A stretch of DNA of 64,000 nucleotides, taken from the NCBI GenBank assembly GCA_900554645.1, contig USIE01000003.1:32486-96485 (forward strand), read 5' to 3'. Each line of letters begins with the position of its first letter. The stretch's first letter is position 1. Shown here one piece after another: positions 51,507-59,737 of this stretch. The position numbers and the translations under genes were made by a program. The stretch is from an uncultured Collinsella sp. (GTDB taxonomy: Bacteria; Actinomycetota; Coriobacteriia; Coriobacteriales; Coriobacteriaceae). Under the pieces are notes generated by a model. That model saw nothing but the letters and a program-made list of their open reading frames with translations. It was not told the origin of the DNA and made no database searches.

Positions 51507-52790
51507 ATGGCTGAAGAATTTGATTTCCATCCGATGTGGGAGAGCCTCGGCATGAATCTTGCCGACCACGACATGCTGTTGGGCGCCGTGGGCCAGATGT
51601 ACGGCGATATGTTCCTGACGCAGAACAATCGCCCCAAGTCCACGTCCTACCTGGACTTTGTGGCCACCAACATCCATAGCGGCCGTATTAAGGAGATGCT
51701 CGACAAGAAGGAGGCCGGCGAGGCCACCAAGATCGTTGGCAGCTTCTGCGTCTACGTGCCCGAGGAGATTGTGCTCGCCTGCGACGGTATCCCCGTGGGT
51801 CTGTGCTCGGGTGCCGATTGGGCAACCGATAAGGTCGAGGAGCATCTGCCGCGCAACACCTGTCCGCTTATCAAGAGCTTTGCCGGCTTTAAGCTGGGCG
51901 AGGTCTGCCCCTACATTGAGTCGAGTGACCTGGTGGTAGGCGAGAACACCTGCGATGGCAAGAAGAAGGCCTACGAGTTCTTTGCAACGCAAAAGAACAT
52001 GTACGTCATGGATATCCCCAACGTGCACGACGAGTCGACGCTCGTGACCTGGAAGGCCGAGGTCAAGAAACTTGCGGCCAAGATCGAGGAAGAGTGCGGC
52101 GTCAAGATCACGCCTGAGCGCTTGAAGGCTGCCATCCACGCTGTCAACGAGAAGCGCCGCGCCCTGCAGCGCCTGGCCGCGACTCGTGCCGCCGACCCGG
52201 CGCCGATCAGCGGTCTCGATAGCCTGCTGACCGTGCAGGCCGCCTTTATGGACGACACGCCGCGCCTGACCGGCGCCATCAACGACATGGCTGCCGAGTG
52301 CGAGGAGCGTGCCGCCAACGGTGAGGGCGTGGCGCCCAAGGGCACCAAGCGCATCCTGTACACCGGTACGCCCATGGCCGTGCCCAACTGGAAGCTGTTC
52401 AACCTGATTGAGAAAGCTGGCGGCGTCGTGGTGGGCGAGGAGTCCTGCACGGGCTCGCGTTACTACAAGGACCTGGTCGACGAGTCCGGAGAGACGGTCG
52501 ACGAGATGCTCGATGCCATCGCCGAGCGCTACTTTAAGATCAACTGCGCCGTCTTCACCCCCAACGACCAGCGTATGAAGGATATCGTGCAGATGGCACG
52601 CGACCTGCATGCCGACGGCATCGTCGACGTGGCCCTGCAGTTCTGCACGCTCTACGAGATGGAGTCCTTCGCCGTGGAGAAGGCCGCCGAGGAAGCTGGC
52701 ATTCCGTTTATGCGCATCACGACCGACTACGCCGGCGAGGACGCAGGCCAGCTGCAGACCAGGATTGAGGCCTTCTTGGAGACCATTTAG
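51507..52790 (+). CDS. Double-cubane-cluster / 2-hydroxyacyl-CoA dehydratase (HgdB)-family reductase, paralog 1
   Basis: This 427-residue protein of the HgdB/BadD-type superfamily binds a [4Fe-4S] or double-cubane [8Fe-9S] cluster and uses low-potential electrons from an ATP-driven activator. Conserved Cys-rich segments are IVGSFCVYVPEEIV, RNTCPLIKSFAGFK, CPYIESSDLVVGENTCDGKKKAYE, GTPMAVPNWKLFNLIEKAGG and GEESCTG. The TCDGKKK string and single-gene (not alpha/beta) size point to double-cubane-type proteins rather than a classic dehydratase. The ATG follows GAGGGGA. The natural substrate is unknown. It heads a cluster with its paralog, an activator ATPase and selenium genes. Confidence 0.85.
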   Translation: MAEEFDFHPMWESLGMNLADHDMLLGAVGQMYGDMFLTQNNRPKSTSYLDFVATNIHSGRIKEMLDKKEAGEATKIVGSFCVYVPEEIVLACDGIPVGLCSGADWATDKVEEHLPRNTCPLIKSFAGFKLGEVCPYIESSDLVVGENTCDGKKKAYEFFATQKNMYVMDIPNVHDESTLVTWKAEVKKLAAKIEEECGVKITPERLKAAIHAVNEKRRALQRLAATRAADPAPISGLDSLLTVQAAFMDDTPRLTGAINDMAAECEERAANGEGVAPKGTKRILYTGTPMAVPNWKLFNLIEKAGGVVVGEESCTGSRYYKDLVDESGETVDEMLDAIAERYFKINCAVFTPNDQRMKDIVQMARDLHADGIVDVALQFCTLYEMESFAVEKAAEEAGIPFMRITTDYAGEDAGQLQTRIEAFLETI

Positions 52791-52805
52791 GACTATTCGT
52801 CCCGG

Positions 52806-52907
52806 CGGCTTCCCCAGGCGCCCGATCTTGCCGTTCAAACCGTCGCTTGCGTACTAAAGTACGCGGCGCTCCTTTTTCACGGCAACCTCGGGCACCTGGG
52901 AAAGCCG
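52806..52907. repeat. Long inverted repeat with inner hairpin between the two double-cubane genes
   Basis: Arms of 29 bases (52806-52834 and 52879-52907; CGGCTTCCCCAGGCGCCCGA..) match at 25 positions. An inner hairpin GCGTACT-aa-AGTACGC (52849-52864) lies between. It occupies the 154-base gap between the paralogs. The same plan, an outer long stem plus an inner hairpin, is seen at 26531-26660. Confidence 0.75.
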
Positions 52908-52944
52908 TTTCCTTGGTTGGTTAAAAGGTTTGTTAAGGAGTTAT

Positions 52945-54108
52945 ATGTCGGAATATATTGAGCAGCCGTTGCCGTCCACGTTTGAGGAGTTCAACGAGCA
53001 GCGCAAGGCGGCGTTTATTCGCGTCAAGGATTATAAGCAGGCGGGTAATCGCCTGGTCGGCTTTTTGTGCAGTTATACGCCGCTCGAGATTATCGATGCT
53101 GCGGGCGCTGCAAGTGTGGCTCTGTGCGGTACGTCCGATGAGGTGATTCCCGAGGCCGAGAAGGTGCTGCCGGCAAATCTGTGTCCGCTCATCAAGTCGA
53201 CCTACGGTTTTGCCTATTCGCAAAAGTGCCCGTTTACGTACTTTAGCGACATGATCATCGGTGAGACCACCTGCGACGGCAAGAAGAAGATGTACGAGCT
53301 GCTCAACGAGCTCAAGCGCACGCACATTCTGCATCTTCCGCAGGGTCGCGATCGCGCCTACGAGCGTGAAGGCTGGTACGAGGAGTGCCGCCTGCTCAAG
53401 GAGGAGCTCGAGGGCTTCTACGGCATCACGATTACCGACGATGACCTGCGTGCTGCCGTCCGTCGTCGCAACCGCTTGCGTGCGGCTCAGCTCGAGATGT
53501 TTGCGCTGCAGGCCAACCAGCCGGCGGCTATGAGTGGCGTCGACCTGATGAGCACCATGTTTGCCAGCACGTTCAGCTTTGATATCGAGGCCTATACGCA
53601 GCAGCTGGAGCAAAAGGTTGCCAAGTTGCGCGCTGCGTACGACGAGGGCGACCGCCCGGTTGCGGCGGATGCCAAGCGCATTCTGATCACCGGTTGCCCG
53701 GTGGGCGGCGTGATCAACAAGATCGGCCGTACTATCGAGTCCAACGGCGGCGTGGTCGTGTGTATGGACGACTGCTCGGGTGAGCGCACGGCGGCCATGA
53801 TGATCGACTCGGAGGCTCCCGATATCCTGCGCGCCATCGCCGACCGTTACCTGGACATCAACTGCTCGGTCATGACGCCCAACGACGGTCGTATGGAGAA
53901 CACGCTGGCCATGTGCGAGAGGTATCACGTCGATGGCGTGGTGGAAAACGTGCTCCAGGCGTGCCATACCTTTAACGTTGAGAGCGCACGCATGCAAGAG
54001 GCTGTCGAGGGTGCGGGTATTCCGTATATGAAGATCGAGACTGACTACAGCAACGGCGACATGGGCCAGATCGAGACGCGCATCGCCGCCTTTATCGAGA
54101 CCCTGTAG
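52945..54108 (+). CDS. Double-cubane-cluster / 2-hydroxyacyl-CoA dehydratase (HgdB)-family reductase, paralog 2
   Basis: The 387-residue product is parallel to the previous gene: [35 protein letters not shown], the signature [52 protein letters not shown] and [32 protein letters not shown]. The start at 52945 is four bases after AAGGAG. It keeps the same cysteines as paralog 1, so both probably carry a cluster. They could be partner subunits of a heterodimer or independent reductases; paired layout and shared activator favour partnership. Confidence 0.85.
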   Translation: MSEYIEQPLPSTFEEFNEQRKAAFIRVKDYKQAGNRLVGFLCSYTPLEIIDAAGAASVALCGTSDEVIPEAEKVLPANLCPLIKSTYGFAYSQKCPFTYFSDMIIGETTCDGKKKMYELLNELKRTHILHLPQGRDRAYEREGWYEECRLLKEELEGFYGITITDDDLRAAVRRRNRLRAAQLEMFALQANQPAAMSGVDLMSTMFASTFSFDIEAYTQQLEQKVAKLRAAYDEGDRPVAADAKRILITGCPVGGVINKIGRTIESNGGVVVCMDDCSGERTAAMMIDSEAPDILRAIADRYLDINCSVMTPNDGRMENTLAMCERYHVDGVVENVLQACHTFNVESARMQEAVEGAGIPYMKIETDYSNGDMGQIETRIAAFIETL

Positions 54109-54163
54109 GGCGAACGCGGCAAGGGGGCAGCCCCTATGCCATATCGATTTGAAAGGAAATGAA

Positions 54164-54709
54164 ATGGTTGAACCCAATGTTGCAATTGGCGTATCTGAGC
54201 TAAGTCCTCGTGCTGTACAACGCGCGGCCGAGGCTAACTTCAAAAAGGGTTATTACTGCTGCGAGTCGCTTGTCTACACCATGAAGCAAATGCTCGAGCT
54301 CGATGTGCCCGATTCGGTCGTGGCCATGGCGTCTGGTATGTCGGTGGGCGCAGGCAAGTCCGGCTGCGCGTGCGGCGCTTTCAATGGTGGCATTCTGGCG
54401 ATTGGAATGTTGTTTGGACGTACGGAGCAGGACGGCCCGACCAATCCAAAATCCGTCAAGTCGATGCAGCTTACGCACGAGCTGCACGATTGGTTCCGCG
54501 AGAACAACGGTAAGCATGCCATCTGCTGCCGTATCCTGACAAAGGAATTTGACATGGGCCGCGGCGAGCATAAAGAGCAGTGCATTTACTACACAGGTCT
54601 GTGTGCATGGAAGGTCGCCCAGATGGTGTGTCGCGAGTGCGGCATTAAGAATCTGGACGAAGTCGACGAGCCGGCTCCGCGCCGTAAGGTTGCCGATATC
54701 GAAATCTAG
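54164..54709 (+). CDS. C_GCAxxG_C_C family redox protein, second copy
   Basis: This 181-residue protein of the same family as 38282-38728 shows YYCCESLVY, MSVGAGKSGCACGAFNGGILAIG (the GCAxxG core), CCRILTKEFD and two later Cys pairs (QCIYYTGLCAW, VCRECG). The ATG at 54164 follows AAAGGA. It sits between the double-cubane paralogs and their transporter/activator, suggesting an electron-transfer or sulfur/selenium-handling role in the same pathway. No experiment-based function is known to me for this clade. Confidence 0.85.
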   Translation: MVEPNVAIGVSELSPRAVQRAAEANFKKGYYCCESLVYTMKQMLELDVPDSVVAMASGMSVGAGKSGCACGAFNGGILAIGMLFGRTEQDGPTNPKSVKSMQLTHELHDWFRENNGKHAICCRILTKEFDMGRGEHKEQCIYYTGLCAWKVAQMVCRECGIKNLDEVDEPAPRRKVADIEI

Positions 54710-54777
54710 CAGCAGGTGTCCGGCGAGATGCCGGAGCCTGGCATAAGAAGGCCGACGAGGTTAGGAAACCTATCTAT

Positions 54778-55692
54778 ATGGATATGATCAAGAAAATCCC
54801 TGTTCCGATTTGCGGCGTCGCATTAGGTTGTGCGGCCCTGGGTAATCTTTTGCAGAGTTATTCCGAGGCGCTGCGCATGGTCTGCGGCGTGGTTTCGGCA
54901 CTGTTCCTGCTGCTATTCATTATCAAGGTGGTCGCATTCCCCAAGCTGTTTGTCGAGGATATGACGAACCCGATTATGGCAAGTGTTTCGGGCACTTTCT
55001 CGATGGCGCTCATGCTGCTTTCGACCTATATCAAAGGGTATCTTGGTGCCGCGGATGTGGCGTTTGTCGTGTGGGTCGTGGCGATTGCGCTTCATGTCGC
55101 GCTGATCGTGTTCTTCACGGCCAAGTTTGTGGCAAAGATTAAGCTCCAAACCGTCCTTGCCAGTTATTACATTGTGTACGTTGGCATTGCGGTCGCAGCG
55201 GTTACCGCGCCTGTATACGAAGCTACGGCAATTGGCGCCGCCGCATTCTGGTTTGGCCTGGTTAGCTTTGTGGTGCTATTTGTTCTGGTGACGATGAGGT
55301 ATGTCAAGCTGCCCAATGTTCCAGAGCCCGCCAAACCGCTTATCTGCATTTACGCTGCGCCCATGAGCCTGTGTCTCGCTGGTTACGTGCAATCCGTTAT
55401 GCCCAAGAACCACGCCTTTTTGTTGGCGATGTTTGCCGTTGCGACGGTCATCTATCTGTTCTCCTTGGTACAGTTGGTCCGCTGCCTCTCGCTTCCGTTT
55501 TATCCCAGCTATGCGGCGTTTACCTTCCCCTTTGTGATCAGCGCCATCGCATCCAAAATGACTGCTTCCTGTCTTTTGAACATGGGGGCACCGCTGCCGT
55601 GGCTTGCTCCCGTTGCGCTTGTAGAGACGGTGATTGCGGCTATTCTGGTGATCTATACCTGCGTGCGCTATCTCGCTTTTTTGAAGGCCTAA
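54778..55692 (+). CDS. TDT (TehA/SLAC1-like) family transporter
   Basis: This 304-residue membrane protein has about ten spans and matches the C4-dicarboxylate/tellurite-resistance (TDT) family in size and pattern: N-terminal PVPICGVALGCAALGNLL, MTNPIMASVSGTFSMALMLLS, IYAAPMSLCLAGYVQS and YAAFTFPFVISAIASKM. Relatives export organic or sulfite anions or form anion channels. It probably moves the substrate or product of the double-cubane reductases. The ATG at 54778 has AGGAAA upstream; ATG 54784 is an alternative. Confidence 0.75.
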   Translation: MDMIKKIPVPICGVALGCAALGNLLQSYSEALRMVCGVVSALFLLLFIIKVVAFPKLFVEDMTNPIMASVSGTFSMALMLLSTYIKGYLGAADVAFVVWVVAIALHVALIVFFTAKFVAKIKLQTVLASYYIVYVGIAVAAVTAPVYEATAIGAAAFWFGLVSFVVLFVLVTMRYVKLPNVPEPAKPLICIYAAPMSLCLAGYVQSVMPKNHAFLLAMFAVATVIYLFSLVQLVRCLSLPFYPSYAAFTFPFVISAIASKMTASCLLNMGAPLPWLAPVALVETVIAAILVIYTCVRYLAFLKA

Positions 55693-55739
55693 CGAATGTG
55701 ACAAGGGGCGTCCCTGCGTTGCATAAGAAGGAGGATGTC

Positions 55740-56504
55740 GTGGTTGGCATTGGTATCGACATAGGCTCGACGGCCGCGAAGGCTGCAGTGGTGGAGACGG
55801 ACGGCGCCATTGCGTGGACCTGCGTCATGCCGACGGGGTATTCGTCGGTCGATGCGGCCGAGCGCTTGCGCGGCGAGCTCGCTTCATCCGGCTATGACGT
55901 GACGGGCGACGATGTTCGCGTGGTCGCGACCGGATATGGTCGTGTCGCCGTGCCCTATGCACACAAGGTCGTGACCGAGATCACCTGCCACGGCACCGGT
56001 GCCGTGCGCCTGTTTGGCGATCACGGCACGGTGATTGACGTAGGCGGCCAGGACACCAAGGCCATTCAGCTTAAAAGCGGCCGCGTGGCCAAGTTTGCCA
56101 TGAACGACAAGTGCGCTGCCGGCACGGGGCGCTTTTTGGAGATCATGGCCGACCGCCTAGGCATTTCCCAGCAGCAGATGGCCGACCTGGCGCGTTCCGG
56201 CGAGCCCACCAAGATCAGCAGCATGTGCACGGTGTTTGCCGAAAGCGAGGTCATAAGCCTGATCGGTCGCGGTGAGCCGCGCGAGAACATTGCGCGTGGC
56301 GTGATCGACAGCGTGGTCTCGCGCGTGGCGACCATGGCCGGGCAGGCCGCGGGCGCCCCGTACTACCTGACGGGAGGCCTGTGCGAGAACGCCTTCGTGG
56401 TGGAGCGGTTGGGCGAGCTGCTGGGGTCGCCGGTGACCACCTCGCCTCAGGCCCGCTTTGCCGGCGCTATCGGTGCGGGCATTCGCGCCGCCGCCTTGGC
56501 CTAG
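55740..56504 (+). CDS. ASKHA ATPase activator of double-cubane / 2-hydroxyacyl-CoA dehydratase proteins (HgdC-type)
   Basis: This 254-residue activator (BcrAD/BadFG/HgdC family) starts with GTG at 55740, five bases after AAGGAGG. Motifs: phosphate 1 IGIDIGSTAAKAAV, phosphate 2 VIDVGGQDTKAIQ, and adenosine YYLTGGLCENAFVV. Two conserved cysteines, Cys125 in MNDKCAAGTGRFLE and Cys163 in SSMCTVFAESEV, bridge a [4Fe-4S] cluster across a homodimer. It hydrolyses ATP to push a low-potential electron onto the double-cubane proteins encoded at 51507 and 52945. Confidence 0.93.
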   Translation: MVGIGIDIGSTAAKAAVVETDGAIAWTCVMPTGYSSVDAAERLRGELASSGYDVTGDDVRVVATGYGRVAVPYAHKVVTEITCHGTGAVRLFGDHGTVIDVGGQDTKAIQLKSGRVAKFAMNDKCAAGTGRFLEIMADRLGISQQQMADLARSGEPTKISSMCTVFAESEVISLIGRGEPRENIARGVIDSVVSRVATMAGQAAGAPYYLTGGLCENAFVVERLGELLGSPVTTSPQARFAGAIGAGIRAAALA

Positions 56505-56518
56505 GGGTGTACCGCGAC

Positions 56519-57736
56519 ATGCGCATCCTCAATATCTCGGCACAAAAACCAGATAGCACCGGCAGCGGCACCTACCTTGCCGCGCTCGTGCGCGAACAGA
56601 TCGAGACAGGGCATCGCGCCGCCGTGCTTTGCGGCGCGGCACCGGGTGATACCCAAGGCGAGCTGGATCGGCGTGCTGCCGTGTTTGCCGTACCGTTCGA
56701 GTCGCCCGAGCTGCCGTTTCCCATCTGCGGTATGTCCGATGTCATGCCCTATTCCTCTACACGCTATCGTGACCTGACGCCTTCGATGCTCAGGGCATTT
56801 GAGCGGGTATTTGCTGCTGCTATCGATCGGGCGGTGGCTGAGTTTCGGCCCGATCTGGTGCTCTGTCATCACCTGTATCTGGTGACCGCATTGGCGCGCG
56901 AGTGCGTCCGGGGCGTGCCGGTTGTTGCCGTGTGCCATTCGACCGACCTGCGCCAGCTGCGTTCGCATGCGCTCGAGCGCGATCGCATCGTAAGTGCGGT
57001 TCGTCGGCTCGATGCCGTCTTTGCGCTCCATGCTGAGCAGGCTGAGCAGATTGGCCTTGTGTGCGGCGTCGATGTCGATCGCATCCATGTGATCGGGACG
57101 GGCTACGACCATCGCGTCTTCTGCCGCGACGCGAGCGTGGCGAGGCAGCCGGGATCGCTTGTGTACGTGGGCAAGATTTGCTTTAAAAAGGGCGTCGAGT
57201 CGCTGGTTCGAGCCGTGTCATTGCCGATTGACGATGACGTCCGCCCATCTGGCTTGGTACTTGTGGGCGGCCGCGGGGACGATGCCGAGTACGCGCGTAT
57301 CGAGCGCTTGACCGCGGCCTCGGATGTGCCGGTGACGCTGGCGGGGCGCTTGGATAGCGATGAGCTCGTGCGTGCCTACCGCAGTTCCGACGTCTTTGTG
57401 CTGCCTTCGTTTTACGAGGGTCTGCCGCTCGTGACGATCGAGGCCCTCGCGTGCGGTTGCAAAGTTGTGGCGACCGATTTGCCCGGCGTTCGTCCCTGGA
57501 TGGAGGCGATGCTTCCCGGTGCTCCCGTGACGTGGGTGGCATCGCCGCGTATGACGGATGTCGACACGCCCGTGGCGGCCGACCTTCCGTTGTTTGAGCG
57601 CGCGCTGGCAGACGCTATCGCGCAGGCGCTTGCGGCGCCGCGTTCGACGTTCGAGCCGTCGGCGGTCTCTTGGGAAGCGTGCCTGGCGCGTATACTTAAA
57701 GTCGTTGATTTGTTGGAAGGGGGTTCGTATGGCTAA
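56519..57736 (+). CDS. GT4-family glycosyltransferase
   Basis: This 405-residue retaining glycosyltransferase has a GT-B fold. The N-domain begins MRILNISAQKPDSTGSGTYLAALVREQ; the C-domain carries LVYVGKICFKKGVESLVRAV, LAGRLDSDELVRAYRSSDVFVLPS and the E-x7-E motif EGLPLVTIEA. GTG 56507 is a possible alternative start. It overlaps selD by eight bases, so it is embedded in the selenium cluster; its acceptor is unknown. A role in selenosugar or thiol chemistry is conceivable but unsupported. Confidence 0.8.
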   Translation: MRILNISAQKPDSTGSGTYLAALVREQIETGHRAAVLCGAAPGDTQGELDRRAAVFAVPFESPELPFPICGMSDVMPYSSTRYRDLTPSMLRAFERVFAAAIDRAVAEFRPDLVLCHHLYLVTALARECVRGVPVVAVCHSTDLRQLRSHALERDRIVSAVRRLDAVFALHAEQAEQIGLVCGVDVDRIHVIGTGYDHRVFCRDASVARQPGSLVYVGKICFKKGVESLVRAVSLPIDDDVRPSGLVLVGGRGDDAEYARIERLTAASDVPVTLAGRLDSDELVRAYRSSDVFVLPSFYEGLPLVTIEALACGCKVVATDLPGVRPWMEAMLPGAPVTWVASPRMTDVDTPVAADLPLFERALADAIAQALAAPRSTFEPSAVSWEACLARILKVVDLLEGGSYG

Positions 57737-58778
57737 GGACACCATGAAGCTCACGTCTATGACGGCCGCGAGCGGTTGAACCGCTAAGTTGGCTCCCGGA
57801 GCCCTCGCCCAGGTCCTGGGCGACTTACCCAATGTGCATAACGACAACCTGCTCGTGGGGTTCGATACCTCCGACGATGCGAGTGTCTTTCGTGTTGGCG
57901 AAAACCTGGGCCTCGTGCAGTCCGTCGACTTCTTTCCACCGATGGTCGATGACCCGTTCCTGTTTGGCCAGATCGCGGCTGCAAACTCGCTGTCGGATAT
58001 ATACGCCATGGGCGGGCGGCCGAGCCATGCCATGAACCTGCTGTGCATTCCCAGCTGCCTGGGCGTTGAGGTTGCCGGCGAGATTCTGGCGGGCGGCGCC
58101 GACAAGTGCGTCGAGGCCGGCTGCGCCATCGCGGGCGGCCATACCATCAACGACGACGAGCCCAAGTACGGCTTGTCTGTGAGCGGCTTTGTCGCGCTCG
58201 ACCGTATGCTCGCCAACAGCGGCGCGCGCGTGGGCGATGCGTTGCTGCTGACCAAGGCGGTTGGCTCGGGCATCATCACCACGGCCATTAAGGGCGAGCT
58301 CATCGAGCGGGACGAGGCCGCAGCCATGTTTGACTCGATGCGCACCCTCAACGAGGCTCCGATTCGTCTGGCCGAGGGACTTGAGCTTCACGGCTGCACC
58401 GACATCACGGGCTTTGGCCTGATCGGGCATGCGTGCGAGATGGCCGAGGGCTCGGGCGTGCAGATTGAGCTTGCGTCGGGGGCGGTGCCGCTCTTTGACC
58501 AGGTGCTCGACATGGCGCGTCTGGGCATTATCCCCGCGGGCTCCTACCGCAACCAGGACTTCTTTGGCCCGCGCGTGACGGTTGACGATGAGCTGGAGCC
58601 GGGCATGTTGGATGCGCTGTACGATCCGCAGACCTCGGGTGGTTTGCTCATCGCGGCGCCCGCGGCGGATGTGGATGAGCTTGCGCGCCGTTTGCATGCC
58701 GAAGGACGTATCGCCGCCGCCGTCGGTCGCGTGTGCGAGCCGGTGCCGGGCGGTCCTGCCGTTCGCGTTGTTCGCTAG
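57729..58778 (+). CDS. selD: Selenide, water dikinase (SelD), selenocysteine-containing
   Basis: SelD makes selenophosphate from selenide and ATP. The frame starts at ATG 57729 (GGAAGGGGG upstream), reads MAKDTMKLTSMTAASG, meets TGA at 57777-57779 and continues TAKLAPGALAQVLGDLPN.. to 58778: 349 residues with Sec17. SelD enzymes have Cys or Sec at exactly this site followed by x-x-Lys; here U17-T-A-K20. Downstream motifs are normal: VQSVDFFPPMVDD, FGQIAAANSLSDIYAMGG, GGHTINDDEPKYG, GFGLIGHACEMAEG and DPQTSGGLL. A SECIS-like hairpin follows the TGA. Naive gene calling splits this gene in two. Confidence 0.93.
57806..57822 (+). promoter_or_regulatory. Bacterial SECIS-like hairpin in selD
   Basis: CGCCCAG (57806-57812) pairs perfectly with CTGGGCG (57816-57822) around GTC, so the tip reads AGGTCCT, similar to the GGTC(T) tip recognised by SelB. 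The loop starts 33 bases after the TGA, within the usual bacterial range. A second inverted repeat, AGCGGT-TGA-ACCGCT, surrounds the TGA itself. Confidence 0.7.
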
Positions 58779-58801
58779 CCCGCACGTTTATGTAACTGTT
58801 T

Positions 58802-58819
58802 ACCGTTCTCTAGAACGGT
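58802..58819. promoter_or_regulatory. Operator-like palindrome upstream of yedF
   Basis: ACCGTTCT-CT-AGAACGGT: eight-base arms around two bases, in the 61-base gap before yedF. It could be a regulator site or a short hairpin. Confidence 0.35.
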
Positions 58820-58839
58820 TCTTTCGAAAGGATTTTGCT

Positions 58840-59466
58840 ATGTCTACCAAGATTGAAGTCAATGCCATGGGCGATGCCTGCCCGCTGCCCGTCGTCAAGA
58901 CGCTTAAGGCACTCAAACAGCTTGACGGCGAGGGTGCCGTGGTGACCTCGGTCGATAACGAGACCGCCGTCAAGAACATCTCCAAGATGGCGCAGGAGAA
59001 GGGCTGCACGGCCTCGGTCGAGAAGGTTTCTGACGCCGAGTGGCACGTGACCGTGGCGACTTCTGGCGCCGTTGCCGTGGCCGATCCCGAGCAGGATGGC
59101 GCTGCCTTCTGCGACGCCAACGCCGGCAAGGGCAAGCTCGTCATTTCCGTCTACACCGATTGCATGGGCCGTGGCGACGACGAGTTGGGCCACAAGCTCA
59201 TGAAGGCGTTTATCTTTGCCGTGACGCAGCAGGAGGAGCTGCCTGCGACCATGCTGTTCTACAACGGCGGCGCCAAGCTCACCGTCGAGGGTTCGCCGGT
59301 GCTCGATGACCTGAAGGGGCTGGCGGAGCAGGGTGTCGAGATTCTCACCTGCGGTACCTGCCTGGACCACTTTGGCATTAAGGACCAGCTTGCGGTGGGC
59401 GAGGTCACCAACATGTACGTGATCGTGGAGAAGATGGAGCAGGCCGTGCGTGTCGTGCGCCCGTAG
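58840..59466 (+). CDS. yedF: Selenium metabolism protein YedF (TusA-like plus DsrE-like domains)
   Basis: The 208-residue product has an N-terminal TusA/SirA domain (about 1-75) with GDACPLPVVKTLKAL, whose Cys can carry persulfide or selenide, and a C-terminal DsrE-like domain (about 95-205) with VISVYTDCMGRGDDELG and ILTCGTCLDHFGI. This two-domain form is the one tied to selenium use (TIGR03527 type). The ATG at 58840 follows GAAAGGAT. It probably traffics selenium to SelD. Confidence 0.9.
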   Translation: MSTKIEVNAMGDACPLPVVKTLKALKQLDGEGAVVTSVDNETAVKNISKMAQEKGCTASVEKVSDAEWHVTVATSGAVAVADPEQDGAAFCDANAGKGKLVISVYTDCMGRGDDELGHKLMKAFIFAVTQQEELPATMLFYNGGAKLTVEGSPVLDDLKGLAEQGVEILTCGTCLDHFGIKDQLAVGEVTNMYVIVEKMEQAVRVVRP

Positions 59467-59485
59467 CGTATTGGTTGGAGTTGCC

Positions 59486-59737
59486 ATGAGGGAGAAGCGC
59501 CCGGCGCTTGTCATCACGTTTCCCACCACGGCGGCCGCCATGGGCTGCGAGTCCCTGTGCATCGAGCGCGGCCTTCCCGGGCGAACGATTCCCGTGCCCG
59601 GGGAGGTCGCTGCCGGCTGCGGTCTGGCGTGGAAGGCGTTGCCTGCCGATGAGGAGCTGCTGCGCAGCGAGCTTGCCGCGGCGGGCGTTCCCACCGAGGG
59701 CTATACCGTGATTGATATGTGGGAGGTCGTGCGATGA
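59486..59737 (+). CDS. DUF3343 protein, putative Se/S carrier
   Basis: This 83-residue protein of the DUF3343 family is regularly linked to selenium genes in anaerobes and is suspected to carry Se or S. It shows LVITFPTTAAAMGCESLC and PVPGEVAAGCGLAWK with conserved cysteines. The ATG at 59486 follows TTGGAG. Its stop overlaps the next ATG (ATGA), so it is coupled to the cysteine desulfurase. Confidence 0.88.
   Translation: MREKRPALVITFPTTAAAMGCESLCIERGLPGRTIPVPGEVAAGCGLAWKALPADEELLRSELAAAGVPTEGYTVIDMWEVVR

Noticed and set aside
55693..55730. Degenerate copy of the xpt-type terminator (ATGTGACAAGGGGCGTCCCT)
   Set aside because: The stem is largely lost and the space is only 47 bases inside an apparent operon, so it is not listed as a terminator.
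57789..58778. selD starting after the TGA
   Set aside because: A start there would remove the catalytic residue and the glycine-rich N-terminus; the upstream frame, ribosome site and SECIS-like hairpin support read-through of the TGA as Sec.
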